The translations under genes were made by a program, and so were the position numbers. A stretch of 9,665 bases of DNA from an uncultured Litorivicinus sp. (GTDB lineage Bacteria > Pseudomonadota > Gammaproteobacteria > Pseudomonadales > Litorivicinaceae). The notes beneath the pieces are model-generated. The model was not told the DNA's origin. It saw only the letters and a list, made by a program, of their open reading frames with translations, and searched no databases. Positions 1 through 9,665 of this stretch are shown piece after piece (the first letter of the stretch is position 1; every line of letters begins with the position of its first letter). The stretch covers positions 1-9,665 of the forward strand of contig CALKMT010000010.1 of assembly GCA_938091715.1 (NCBI GenBank), given 5' to 3'.

Positions 1-1194
1 TTGGCTGACAGCTTTAAGTCAGAGCAAGGCATGGACTTGAAGGGCGACCCCTTGGCCATGCAGCGCCTAAAAGAAGCCGCAGAAAAGGCCAAGATTGAGC
101 TGTCCTCAAGTCAGCAGACCGACGTCAACCTGCCCTACATCACGGCAGACGCCACCGGGCCGAAGCACCTGAACATCAAGATTACCCGCGCCAAGTTGGA
201 ATCCTTGGTTGAAGACCTGGTTATGAACTCGTTGAAGCCCTGCAAACAGGCCCTGATCGACGCGGACTTGTCAGCGGATGAGATCGATGACGTGATCCTG
301 GTCGGCGGACAAACTCGCATGCCCATGGTGCAAAAGCAGGTCGCTGAGTTCTTTGGCAAAGAGCCGCGCAAGGACGTTAACCCGGACGAAGCCGTGGCGG
401 TGGGTGCTGCCCTACAAGGTGCCGTTCTGTCGGGCGACGTGAAGGACGTTCTGTTGTTGGACGTGACGCCGCTTAGCCTGGGTATCGAGACCATGGGTGG
501 CGTGATGACCGCGTTGATCGAGAAAAACACCACCATCCCGACCAAGAAAACCCAGGTGTTTTCAACCGCCGAAGACAATCAACCCGCGGTTACCATTCAT
601 GTCTTGCAGGGCGAGCGCAAGCAGGCTGCGGCCAACAAGAGCTTGGGCAAGTTTGATCTGTCGGACATTCCGCCTGCGCCTCGTGGCATGCCCCAGATCG
701 AAGTCGCCTTTGACATCGACGCCAACGGCATCCTGAACGTGTCGGCCAAAGACAAAGCGACCAACAAAGAGCAATCGATTGTTATCAAGGCCTCAAGCGG
801 TCTGTCAGACGATGAAATCGAGAAAATGGTGGCGGACGCTGAGGCCAACGCGGCGGACGACAAAAAGTTTGAAGAGATGATCACCGCTCGCAACACAGGC
901 GATGGACTGTTGCACGCCACGCGCAAAGCCTTGACCGAAGCCGGCGACAAGCTGACCGAGGAAGACAAAGCGCCGGTTGAAGCTGCCGCAAGCGAGCTTG
1001 AAGAAGCGCTGAAGGGCGATGACAAATCCGAAATCGAGGCCAAGACTCAGGCCCTGAGCGAAGCGCAGGCAAAAATTGCTGAAAAGCTTTACGCCGCTCA
1101 GCCCGAGGGAGAAACCCCCGAAGCCGAAGAGAACACAAGCAGTGATGATGACGTGGTCGATGCTGAGTTCGAAGAAGTTAAGGACGACAAGTAA
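1..1194 (+). CDS. dnaK: Chaperone protein DnaK (Hsp70), C-terminal part, cut by left edge
   Basis: This is the ATP-dependent Hsp70 chaperone of the cytosol, which binds exposed hydrophobic stretches of unfolded proteins with DnaJ and GrpE. The frame is open from base 1. By memory of the 638-residue E. coli protein, about 240 N-terminal residues lie outside the window, so the TTG at base 1 is an internal Leu and not a start. Visible parts are the end of the ATPase domain ([12 protein letters not shown], then [19 protein letters not shown]), the conserved interdomain linker VLLLD at fragment residues 150-154, the beta substrate-binding domain ([27 protein letters not shown]), and the helical lid. 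It ends in the acidic tail [16 protein letters not shown], which carries the EEVKD-type motif of bacterial DnaK. The stop TAA is at 1192-1194. The dnaJ gene follows after 27 bases, so the two are co-transcribed. Nothing is missing or broken in the visible part. The identification is secure. Confidence 0.98.
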   Translation: MADSFKSEQGMDLKGDPLAMQRLKEAAEKAKIELSSSQQTDVNLPYITADATGPKHLNIKITRAKLESLVEDLVMNSLKPCKQALIDADLSADEIDDVILVGGQTRMPMVQKQVAEFFGKEPRKDVNPDEAVAVGAALQGAVLSGDVKDVLLLDVTPLSLGIETMGGVMTALIEKNTTIPTKKTQVFSTAEDNQPAVTIHVLQGERKQAAANKSLGKFDLSDIPPAPRGMPQIEVAFDIDANGILNVSAKDKATNKEQSIVIKASSGLSDDEIEKMVADAEANAADDKKFEEMITARNTGDGLLHATRKALTEAGDKLTEEDKAPVEAAASELEEALKGDDKSEIEAKTQALSEAQAKIAEKLYAAQPEGETPEAEENTSSDDDVVDAEFEEVKDDK

Positions 1195-1207
1195 CACTTA
1201 CTGCATT

Positions 1208-1224
1208 GGGAGCAGCTCGGATTG
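1208..1224 (+). promoter_or_regulatory. Ribosome binding site and TTG start of dnaJ
   Basis: GGGAG at 1208-1212 lies 9 bases before TTG 1222-1224. The dnaK stop codon at 1192-1194 is in the same frame, and there is no ATG or GTG between it and the [11 protein letters not shown] motif. The first in-frame ATG is only inside the J domain, just before HPD. The TTG is therefore the only start that gives a complete J domain. Confidence 0.8.
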
Positions 1225-2346
1225 GCTAAGCGCGACTACTACGACGTTCTAGGCGTATCAAAGGACATTGATAGCAAAGAACTAAAAAAGGCCTACCGCA
1301 AAAAGGCCATGAAGTATCACCCGGACCGCAACCCGGGTGATGCCTCGGCCGAAGAGAAGTTTAAAGAACTCTCAGAAGCCTACGAAGTGCTGGCCGATGC
1401 CGATAAGCGCGCGGCCTATGATCGCTACGGCCACGAAGCCGTTGACGGCAGTGCCGGCGGCGGTTTTGGTGGTGGCCAAGGGGGGGCTGATTTCGGCGAC
1501 ATCTTTGGCGACGTGTTTGGTGACATTTTTGGTGGCGGCGGGCGACGCGGTCCCAGTGGCCCAGCTCCCGGTGCCGATCTGCGCTACTCCATGGAGTTGT
1601 CACTCGAAGAAGCCGTACGCGGCGTCGAGAAAAAGATCCGCATTCCCACCTTGGTGGCCTGCAGCCCATGTTCGGGCACCGGGGCCAAGTCTGGCAGCAA
1701 GCCGTCCACCTGTGGCACCTGCAACGGCCACGGTCAGGTGCGCATGCAGCAAGGCTTTTTCGCCGTCCAACAAACCTGTCCGCGCTGCCAAGGCCGGGGC
1801 CAGGTCATCGAGGACCCTTGCACCAGTTGCCGTGGTCGCGGCGTCACAGAGGAATCCAAAACGCTGTCCGTCAAGATCCCCCCTGGGGTCGACACGGGTG
1901 ACCGGATCCGCCTAGGCGGCGAAGGCGAGGCCGCACCCAACGGCGGTAGAACCGGTGATTTGTACGTGCAAGTCAGCGTTAAACAACACCCCATCTTTGA
2001 GCGCGACGGCAAACATCTGTATTGCGAAGTCCCGATCAACTTCGCCGACGCGGCCTTGGGCGGCGATTTAGAAGTCCCCACCCTGTCAGGGCGGGTCAAG
2101 TTGACCATCCCTGAGGGCACCCAGACCGGTAAAATGTTCCGCCTACGAGCCAAAGGCATCAAGCCCGTTCGTGGCGGCGCAGTGGGCGATCTGCTGTGTA
2201 AAGTCGTAGTCGAAACCCCAGTGGGATTGTCCAAGGCACAAAAAGAGTTGTTAGAACAGTTCCGTGAATCCACCACGGGCAAAAAGCATCAACCGAAGAG
2301 CTCAACTTGGTTCGACTCGGTTAAAAGCTTTTTTGACGATATCTAA
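1222..2346 (+). CDS. dnaJ: Chaperone protein DnaJ (Hsp40, type I)
   Basis: This is the Hsp40 co-chaperone that delivers unfolded clients to DnaK and stimulates its ATPase. All type I parts are present in 374 residues (about 376 in E. coli). The J domain spans residues 1-70, with the DnaK-activating HPD at 33-35. A Gly/Phe-rich linker runs from about 75 to 110 and contains repeated FGDIFGD units. The zinc-binding region has four CxxCxGxG motifs beginning at Cys147, Cys164, Cys186 and Cys200. The C-terminal client-binding domains include [19 protein letters not shown] and the [14 protein letters not shown] segment. Translation starts at TTG, which is unusual but supported by a good Shine-Dalgarno and the canonical N-terminus [11 protein letters not shown]. 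The gene sits 27 bases behind dnaK, a compact spacing consistent with one operon. No heat-shock promoter is visible in that gap, so any such control would act upstream of dnaK, outside the window. Confidence 0.98.
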   Translation: MAKRDYYDVLGVSKDIDSKELKKAYRKKAMKYHPDRNPGDASAEEKFKELSEAYEVLADADKRAAYDRYGHEAVDGSAGGGFGGGQGGADFGDIFGDVFGDIFGGGGRRGPSGPAPGADLRYSMELSLEEAVRGVEKKIRIPTLVACSPCSGTGAKSGSKPSTCGTCNGHGQVRMQQGFFAVQQTCPRCQGRGQVIEDPCTSCRGRGVTEESKTLSVKIPPGVDTGDRIRLGGEGEAAPNGGRTGDLYVQVSVKQHPIFERDGKHLYCEVPINFADAALGGDLEVPTLSGRVKLTIPEGTQTGKMFRLRAKGIKPVRGGAVGDLLCKVVVETPVGLSKAQKELLEQFRESTTGKKHQPKSSTWFDSVKSFFDDI

Positions 2347-2435
2347 GGCTGTCGCGTTCATCACACAGTTACTGGGCGCTATCGCACTGTGCACGGTTGC
2401 AGATCCGAGGCCATTGCGATAAATCTAATGACCAG
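2347..2435 (+). other. Gap between dnaJ and the response-regulator gene
   Basis: These 89 bases hold no gene. I see no GC-rich hairpin followed by a T run, so there is no obvious intrinsic terminator for dnaKJ, and read-through is possible. A -10-like TCTAAT at 2424-2429 (5 of 6 to the sigma70 consensus) ends 6 bases before the ATG at 2436, without a convincing -35. A perfect 7-base inverted repeat is described separately. Confidence 0.5.
2380..2421 (+). repeat. 7-bp inverted repeat TATCGCA / TGCGATA upstream of the regulator gene
   Basis: TATCGCA at 2380-2386 is matched perfectly by its reverse complement TGCGATA at 2415-2421, with 28 bases between. It could be a stem in a 5' leader or two half-sites about three helical turns apart. 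A 7-base match in a gap of about 90 bases has a sizeable chance of arising at random (my rough estimate is about one in four), so function is unproven. Confidence 0.3.
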
Positions 2436-3323
2436 ATGAAAGAATATTCCGTAGCCGTCATCGACGACTCGCCAGACGATTGCTTTGCCATTACACGGCA
2501 ATTGTCCAAAGATCCGCACCATCGCTATCGAGTGGAATCCTTTCACTCGCTTAAAGCCGGTGTCGATGCCCTGAATCAGGCAGATTTTGATTTGTTCTTG
2601 GTGGATCTGGATCTGGGCGGTGAAAGCGGCATGGATCTGTTGCGTCACGCCCGTGACCTGGCCATTCCCAAACCCGTGGTGATCGTAACCGGAAACGATA
2701 ATCCGGCGGTCGATATGGAAGCGCTGGACCTGGGAGCGACCGATTTCATCAACAAAAATGAAATCAATACCCAGACCCTAAGCCGCACCATCCGCCATGC
2801 CATTACCCGCAAGGCACACGAGATCAAGCTGCAATTTGCCGCCAATCATGACGGCCTGACGCGGCTGGCCCACAAGCACCATTTTGAACAAGAATTCGAA
2901 CGTGCTCTGGCTCGCCATCAACGCAACGGCAACCAACTGGCGCTGGTGTTGCTGGATTTAAACGAGTTCAAGCCGGTGAACGACCAGCACGGCCACCGGG
3001 CCGGGGATCATGTCTTGCAAACCGTGGCCGAGCGACTGAGTCAATGGGTGCGCGGCGGAGATCTGGTCGGGCGTTTGGGCGGCGATGAGTTCGGCATCCT
3101 GTTAGAGGACATTGACCCCAGTACCAAACTGGAACCGCTGCTTGCAGATATTCGAGAAAAAATAGCCGAACCGATCAGCTATTCCGATTATCACATTCAA
3201 ATCACCAGCAGCGCGGGCGTGGCCACCTTTCCCAACGACGGGCATCAGTCCTCACAACTATTCGAGACGGCAGATGGCCGGATGTATCTTGAAAAAGGCC
3301 AACGGGCCACGTCCACTAACTGA
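2436..3323 (+). CDS. Response regulator with receiver and GGDEF domains (predicted diguanylate cyclase)
   Basis: This is a two-component output protein predicted to make cyclic di-GMP from two GTP when phosphorylated. From ATG 2436 it is 295 residues. The receiver domain (about 4-120) has the acidic pair Asp10/Asp11, phosphoacceptor Asp57 in LVDLDLGGESG, Thr85 in VIVTGND and Lys107, so all catalytic residues are present. A helical linker leads to the GGDEF domain (about 135-292), which has DLNEFKPVNDQHGH for nucleotide and metal binding and an intact GGDEF at 215-219. The inhibitory I-site RGGD is at 206-209, five residues before GGDEF, so product feedback inhibition is expected. The domain entry HDGLTRLAHKHHF is more divergent than the usual DxLTGLxNR. 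There is no EAL or HD-GYP domain and no membrane segment. A longer reading from TTG 2397 would add 13 residues before the receiver fold begins; neither start has a good Shine-Dalgarno. No histidine kinase gene is adjacent, so its partner is unknown. Confidence 0.9.
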   Translation: MKEYSVAVIDDSPDDCFAITRQLSKDPHHRYRVESFHSLKAGVDALNQADFDLFLVDLDLGGESGMDLLRHARDLAIPKPVVIVTGNDNPAVDMEALDLGATDFINKNEINTQTLSRTIRHAITRKAHEIKLQFAANHDGLTRLAHKHHFEQEFERALARHQRNGNQLALVLLDLNEFKPVNDQHGHRAGDHVLQTVAERLSQWVRGGDLVGRLGGDEFGILLEDIDPSTKLEPLLADIREKIAEPISYSDYHIQITSSAGVATFPNDGHQSSQLFETADGRMYLEKGQRATSTN

Positions 3324-3380
3324 CCTACCGAAAACGCCTTAAATTCCGTAAACTACGGCGCCTTAACCAAAGGATGCTTC
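3324..3380 (+). promoter_or_regulatory. Short leader before cnoX with repeat structure; likely promoter region
   Basis: This is the only real gap ahead of the four-gene run cnoX-hisZ-purA-transporter, so a promoter is expected here or inside the preceding gene. CCGTA at 3346-3350 and TACGG at 3354-3358 form a perfect 5-base inverted repeat around AAC. The 8-base sequence CGCCTTAA occurs twice, at 3335-3342 and 3359-3366, on either side of it. TAAACT at 3349-3354 is a weak -10 candidate with no good -35 at normal spacing. The ribosome binding site AAAGGA at 3369-3374 lies 6 bases before the cnoX ATG. Confidence 0.4.
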
Positions 3381-4238
3381 ATGAACAGCTTCGTCGTAGA
3401 CGTCAGCCAAGACGATTTTGAGCGCATTGTGCTGCAGGGCAGCCAGCAACAACCCGTACTGGTCGATTTCTGGGCAGACTGGTGTGCTCCTTGTAAACAG
3501 CTGACTCCGGTCCTGGAAAGTCTGGCAGACGAATACCAGGGTGCATTTTTGCTGGCCAAAATCGACACCGAGGCCAATCAAATGTTGGCCGCTCAGGTCG
3601 GCGTGCGCTCGATGCCAACCGTACTGTTGGTCAAAGACGGCCAGGTTCTGGACCATTTTATGGGCGCCTTGCCCGAGGGCGAAGTCCGGGCATTCCTGGA
3701 AAAACACGTCGAAAAGCCAGCCCTTAACGGATTGGAATTGGCCCGGGAACTGGCCGACGACGGAGACCTCGAGGGCGCTATCGAAGCATTCAATGCCCTG
3801 TTAGAAGCCGATCCTGAAAATCACGATGCCTTTGTGGAACTGGCCTCGGTGCTGGACATGAATGGCCAATCCGATGAAGCCCAAGCCATCTGCGAGCGGC
3901 TACCGGACAGCCATGCCGACCACCCTATCGTTCAGCGACTCAAGGCCCAAGCCCAGCTGCAATCCTTGGTGGGCGACGCGCCGACACTTCTAGAATGCCA
4001 AGCCCAACTCGATGCGGATCCGGCCAATTTAGACGCGCGCTATTTCCTGGCCGCACGCCAGGCACAAAGCGGTCAACTTGAGCAGGCCATCAGCGGGCTG
4101 CTGGACATGGTTCGTCAGCATCGCGAATACCGAGACGATGGCGCCAGAACGCTGTTACTTAAACTGTTCGAGCTGCTGGGCAAAGACCACCCTGCGGTGC
4201 GGCAAGGTCGGCGCCAGCTGGCCACCTTGCTCAACTAG
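3381..4238 (+). CDS. cnoX: Chaperedoxin CnoX (YbbN): thioredoxin domain plus TPR region, with intact CxxC
   Basis: This is a cytosolic thioredoxin-fold holdase that in E. coli and Caulobacter protects proteins from aggregation and passes them to DnaK/J/GrpE and GroEL/ES. It has 285 residues, matching the usual length. The N-terminal thioredoxin domain (about 1-110) shows VDFWADWCAPCKQ with Cys35-Ala-Pro-Cys38 and the cis-proline at Pro79 (RSMPT). The C-terminal half (about 117-285) is helical with TPR-like repeats, for example DLEGAIEAFNALLEADPEN and later QLEQAISGLLDMV. The end, GRRQLATLLN, resembles from memory the RRQL-type last helix that binds GroEL in E. coli. The E. coli protein lacks the first active-site Cys, whereas this one has both, as in the redox-active Caulobacter form, so thiol reductase activity is likely. 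It starts at ATG with a good AAAGGA site. The hisZ gene follows after 9 bases. The family is secure; the client hand-over role is inferred from homologues. Confidence 0.92.
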   Translation: MNSFVVDVSQDDFERIVLQGSQQQPVLVDFWADWCAPCKQLTPVLESLADEYQGAFLLAKIDTEANQMLAAQVGVRSMPTVLLVKDGQVLDHFMGALPEGEVRAFLEKHVEKPALNGLELARELADDGDLEGAIEAFNALLEADPENHDAFVELASVLDMNGQSDEAQAICERLPDSHADHPIVQRLKAQAQLQSLVGDAPTLLECQAQLDADPANLDARYFLAARQAQSGQLEQAISGLLDMVRQHREYRDDGARTLLLKLFELLGKDHPAVRQGRRQLATLLN

Positions 4239-4247
4239 GGCCGATCC

Positions 4248-4250
<3 letters not shown>
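4237..4250 (+). promoter_or_regulatory. Ribosome binding site of hisZ overlapping the cnoX stop
   Basis: AGGG at 4237-4240 shares bases with the TAG stop of cnoX (4236-4238) and lies 7 bases before the hisZ ATG at 4248. Ribosomes ending cnoX would clear or reuse this site, so the two genes are probably translationally coupled. Confidence 0.6.
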
Positions 4251-7599
<3,349 letters not shown>

Positions 7600-8322
7600 G
7601 GCGATAAAGTACGGGTTTAAAGGGTCGGCCTTGCCATAGCGTAACGGGCGGCCTTCAAGATCGCATAGGCTGCCACCGGCCCCCATCAGGACCGCCTCGC
7701 CCGCGGCGGTATCCCACTCGCAACAGGGCCCAAGTCGGGGGAAAAGGTCTGCCTGGCCCTGGGCAATGGCACAAAATTTCAGGCTGCTGCCCCGGGAGAC
7801 TCGGTCAACCGGGCCCAACTGGGCAATAAATGCCTGGGTCGCGTCGTTTAAATGATTGCGACTGGCCAGCACCCTGAGTGGTTGTTGGGGCTCGACACAG
7901 GCGATGCGCCGAGTTCCCTGCTGATCCTCGACCCAACTGCCCTCGGCCGGCCCACCCCACCAGGTCTGCTGAGTGACCGGAGCATGCACCACGCCCCAAA
8001 CGGGACGGCCTTCAACGATCAGGGCAATATTGACCGTAAAATCTGGCTGGCCGTTGATAAAGCTTTTCGTGCCATCCAAGGGATCTACCAACCAATAACT
8101 GCGCGCTTCAGTCCGGGTTTCGCCTTCCTCTGAGACGACCTGCAATCCAGTGTGCTGCAAACCCTGAGCGATACACCGATGGGCCGCCAAATCCGCAGCG
8201 GTGACCGGCGAGTCGTCGGCCTTGGATTGAACCTCAAGATCGGTACGGTAAAACGGCAGAATCGCATGACCGGCATAGACGGACAGTTGCACGACCGCCT
8301 GCAGATTTAGAGTAGAGGGGTT

Positions 8323-8337
8323 CACGTAATACCTTCC
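8323..8337 (-). promoter_or_regulatory. Ribosome binding site and GTG start of cysQ
   Basis: On the minus strand GGAAGG (8337 down to 8332) is followed by six bases and then GTG (8325-8323). This is the best Shine-Dalgarno in the intergenic region and fixes the start 15 bases downstream of the longest open reading from TTG 8340. Confidence 0.75.
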
Positions 8338-8413
8338 CAATTGGAAAACGGATAAAAACCATACACACTGACACTATGCATTGTATCAAAACACGGTGGT
8401 GCGTTTCCCCTCT
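8326..8413. promoter_or_regulatory. Divergent intergenic region between cysQ and mrpA
   Basis: These 88 bases must carry the leader and promoter for both diverging genes. On the minus strand TTGATA (8388 to 8383) matches the -35 consensus at five of six positions, but no good -10 sits at normal spacing toward cysQ. On the plus strand CTGACA at 8368-8373 is likewise five of six, again without a clear -10. An imperfect palindrome occupies the centre. No terminator is seen. Confidence 0.4.
8369..8388. repeat. Imperfect 20-bp palindrome, candidate operator between cysQ and mrpA
   Basis: The halves TGACACTATG (8369-8378) and CATTGTATCA (8379-8388) match as inverted repeats at 8 of 10 positions with no spacer. 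The position between two divergent starts is where a dimeric regulator shared by both genes would bind. I do not recognise it as the site of a known regulator; it overlaps both -35-like elements. Confidence 0.35.
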
Positions 8414-9665
8414 ATGCCCAAGCTAGGTCCCTACCTTCCGGCCACGGTCGCCGCACTGCTGTTTGTTTTGTTTGCCTCGCGCTATCCCCTAGTCGCTCAG
8501 GGCGAGGTGATCGAGTGGGCCTGGGATTGGTTGCCCTCCTTGGGTATCGAGCTGGCCTTTCGACTGGATGGCCTGAGTTTAATGTTCTGCCTGTTAATCA
8601 CCGGCATTGGCGCCATGATTCTGAGTTATGCCTCGGCCTACTTCGCCACCGACCGGCGGCGGGTTCAGTTGCAATGGCTGCTCAGTTTGTTCGCCCTATC
8701 CATGTTGGGATTGGTGTTGGCTGATGATGCGATCTCCCTGTTCTTATTCTGGGAAGGCACGACCCTAACCTCGTTCTTGCTGGTCGGGTTTGACCACCAT
8801 ATGGCCAAAGCCCGGCGTAACGCGGTGCAAGCCTTGCTGGTCACAGGCATGGGCGGATTGGCGTTGCTCGTCGCCCTGGTGCTGGCGCATCTGGAAACCG
8901 GTTCCTGGCGGTTAAGCGAATGGAACGCTCAGGGCTTGACCGGTCTAAGCCTGTATCCCGTGTTGATGGTCTGCCTAATGATTGGCTGTCTGACCAAATC
9001 CGCTCAGTTCCCATTTCATTTCTGGCTGCCCAATGCCATGGCCGCACCGACGCCGGTCAGTGCCTACTTGCACTCGGCCACCATGGTCAAAGCCGGGATC
9101 TATTTACTGCTACGGCTAAATCCCGCCATGTCCGGCCCGGACATGTGGCATACCACCCTGATGCTGCTTGGCGGCACAACCATGGTGTTGGGCGCCCTGT
9201 GGGCCCTGCGTCAGACCGACCTAAAGCTGATGATGGCGCATACCACCGTCATGGCTCTGGGGGCATTGGTGCTGCTGATCGGAGTAGGCACCGAGGACGC
9301 ACTGCTGGCCTGTGTGGTGTTCATCCTGGTCCACGCGCTGTACAAGGCGGCGCTGTTCTTGACCGTAGGCATGCTGGACAAAAAAGCCGGCTCACGAGAC
9401 ATCACACAGCTGTCAGGGCTTGGCCGGGACATGCCGATTGCCTGGGTCGGCGCCGCTTTGGCTGGCCTATCAATGGCAGGAATGCCGCCGTTATTAGGGT
9501 TCTTGGGCAAAGAGTTGATCTATGCCGGCACCCTGTCCGGGCCGAGTCTGGTCACGGTGGTCGCGCTGGTGGCCAATGCCATGATGGTGGTGACCGCCCT
9601 GGCCGTCGCCTGGCGCCCGTTCACCGGCGCTAAAACTCAGTCCACCCAGGATGCCCCCGCAATGC
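8414..9665 (+). CDS. mrpA: MrpA-type Na+/H+ antiporter subunit A, N-terminal part, cut by right edge
   Basis: This is the large membrane subunit of the multi-subunit Mrp (Mnh, Pha) cation/proton antiporter, related to the NuoL proton-pumping subunit of complex I. The frame is open from ATG 8414 to the last base, giving 417 complete codons without a stop. The protein is strongly hydrophobic. Key features are the TM-helix Glu114 in LFLFWEGTTLTSFLLVGF, Lys195 in TKSAQFPFHFWLPNAM followed by APTPVSAYLHSATMVKAGIYLL, Lys311 in HALYKAALFLTVGMLDKK, and Lys366 in GMPPLLGFLGKELIY. These correspond to the charged residues of the NuoL/MrpA ion path. The VGMLDKKAGSRDI segment favours MrpA over NuoL or hydrogenase-4 subunits. 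No Shine-Dalgarno precedes ATG 8414; in-frame GTG 8396, GTG 8399 and TTG 8381 are alternatives, and a TGA at 8369-8371 closes the frame upstream. The rest of the gene and any mrpB-G genes would lie to the right. Confidence 0.88.
   Translation, partial: MPKLGPYLPATVAALLFVLFASRYPLVAQGEVIEWAWDWLPSLGIELAFRLDGLSLMFCLLITGIGAMILSYASAYFATDRRRVQLQWLLSLFALSMLGLVLADDAISLFLFWEGTTLTSFLLVGFDHHMAKARRNAVQALLVTGMGGLALLVALVLAHLETGSWRLSEWNAQGLTGLSLYPVLMVCLMIGCLTKSAQFPFHFWLPNAMAAPTPVSAYLHSATMVKAGIYLLLRLNPAMSGPDMWHTTLMLLGGTTMVLGALWALRQTDLKLMMAHTTVMALGALVLLIGVGTEDALLACVVFILVHALYKAALFLTVGMLDKKAGSRDITQLSGLGRDMPIAWVGAALAGLSMAGMPPLLGFLGKELIYAGTLSGPSLVTVVALVANAMMVVTALAVAWRPFTGAKTQSTQDAPAM

Noticed and set aside
1..3. 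TTG at base 1 as a start codon giving a short DnaK
   Set aside because: The sequence at base 1 is in the middle of the conserved ATPase domain; the frame is simply cut by the window edge.
597..1043. Long antisense open frame within dnaK
   Set aside because: It lies fully opposite a highly conserved gene, its product is low-complexity Ser/Ala/Leu-rich and resembles no family I know, and no ribosome site supports it. Such frames are a by-product of dnaK codon use.
2397..2435. TTG 2397 as start of the receiver-GGDEF gene
   Set aside because: It would add 13 residues with no fit to the receiver fold, which begins right after Met at 2436, and it has no Shine-Dalgarno.
2347..2435. Intrinsic terminator after dnaJ
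   Set aside because: No stable GC-rich hairpin followed by a T run is present; the only clear inverted repeat has a 28-base loop and no T tract.
3338..3367. Heat-shock (sigma32-like) promoter before cnoX
   Set aside because: CTTAAAT at 3338-3344 resembles the -35 element and CGCCTTA at 3359-3365 weakly the -10, but the match is poor and the start of transcription would fall almost on the ribosome binding site.
8920..9633. Plus-strand 237-codon open frame in another frame
   Set aside because: It runs inside the mrpA reading frame, whose product carries clear antiporter motifs throughout. The alternative product is Arg/His/Gly-rich without recognisable motifs, so mrpA is the real gene here.

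Overview
The window looks like ordinary chromosome of a gammaproteobacterium, probably marine or salt-adapted. The DnaK fragment follows the Escherichia coli sequence almost residue for residue through its nucleotide-binding and substrate-binding parts. DnaJ, PurA, CnoX and HisZ are also of the types found in that class. HisZ next to PurA is an arrangement known from pseudomonads and relatives. A start of an Mrp-type Na+/H+ antiporter operon hints at a sodium-rich habitat. Genus cannot be fixed by reading alone. The sequence is moderately GC-rich and densely packed. I see no insertion sequence, CRISPR array, tRNA, rRNA or prophage gene.

Layout. (1) Positions 1-2346: the end of dnaK and all of dnaJ, 27 bases apart, with dnaJ starting at TTG. 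(2) 2436-3323: a receiver-GGDEF response regulator, a predicted diguanylate cyclase, between two short non-coding gaps. (3) 3381-7599: a tight run of cnoX, hisZ, purA and an AEC-family membrane transporter. The spacings are 9 bases, a 4-base ATGA overlap and another ATGA overlap, so these four are almost certainly one transcription unit. (4) 7546-8325, minus strand: a CysQ-type 3'(2'),5'-bisphosphate nucleotidase, whose 3' end overlaps the transporter's 3' end by 54 bases. (5) 8414-9665: the N-terminal 417 codons of an MrpA-type antiporter subunit, divergent from cysQ and cut by the right edge.

How the genes fit together. DnaK and DnaJ are the Hsp70 folding machine, and CnoX is a thioredoxin-TPR chaperedoxin that in studied bacteria hands clients to DnaK/J/GrpE and GroEL/ES. 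Its presence just downstream of dnaKJ makes a plausible proteostasis neighbourhood, with a c-di-GMP enzyme inserted in it. HisZ activates the first enzyme of histidine synthesis, which releases AICAR. AICAR feeds IMP, the substrate of PurA, so the hisZ-purA pair joins two linked pathways. CysQ belongs to a phosphatase family sensitive to Li+ and often Na+, and it is divergent from a Na+/H+ antiporter gene across an 88-base intergenic region holding an imperfect palindrome.

Nothing here is convincingly a new system. The best leads are the chaperone/c-di-GMP/chaperedoxin neighbourhood, the cysQ-mrpA pairing with its candidate operator, and the small repeats in front of the regulator and cnoX.
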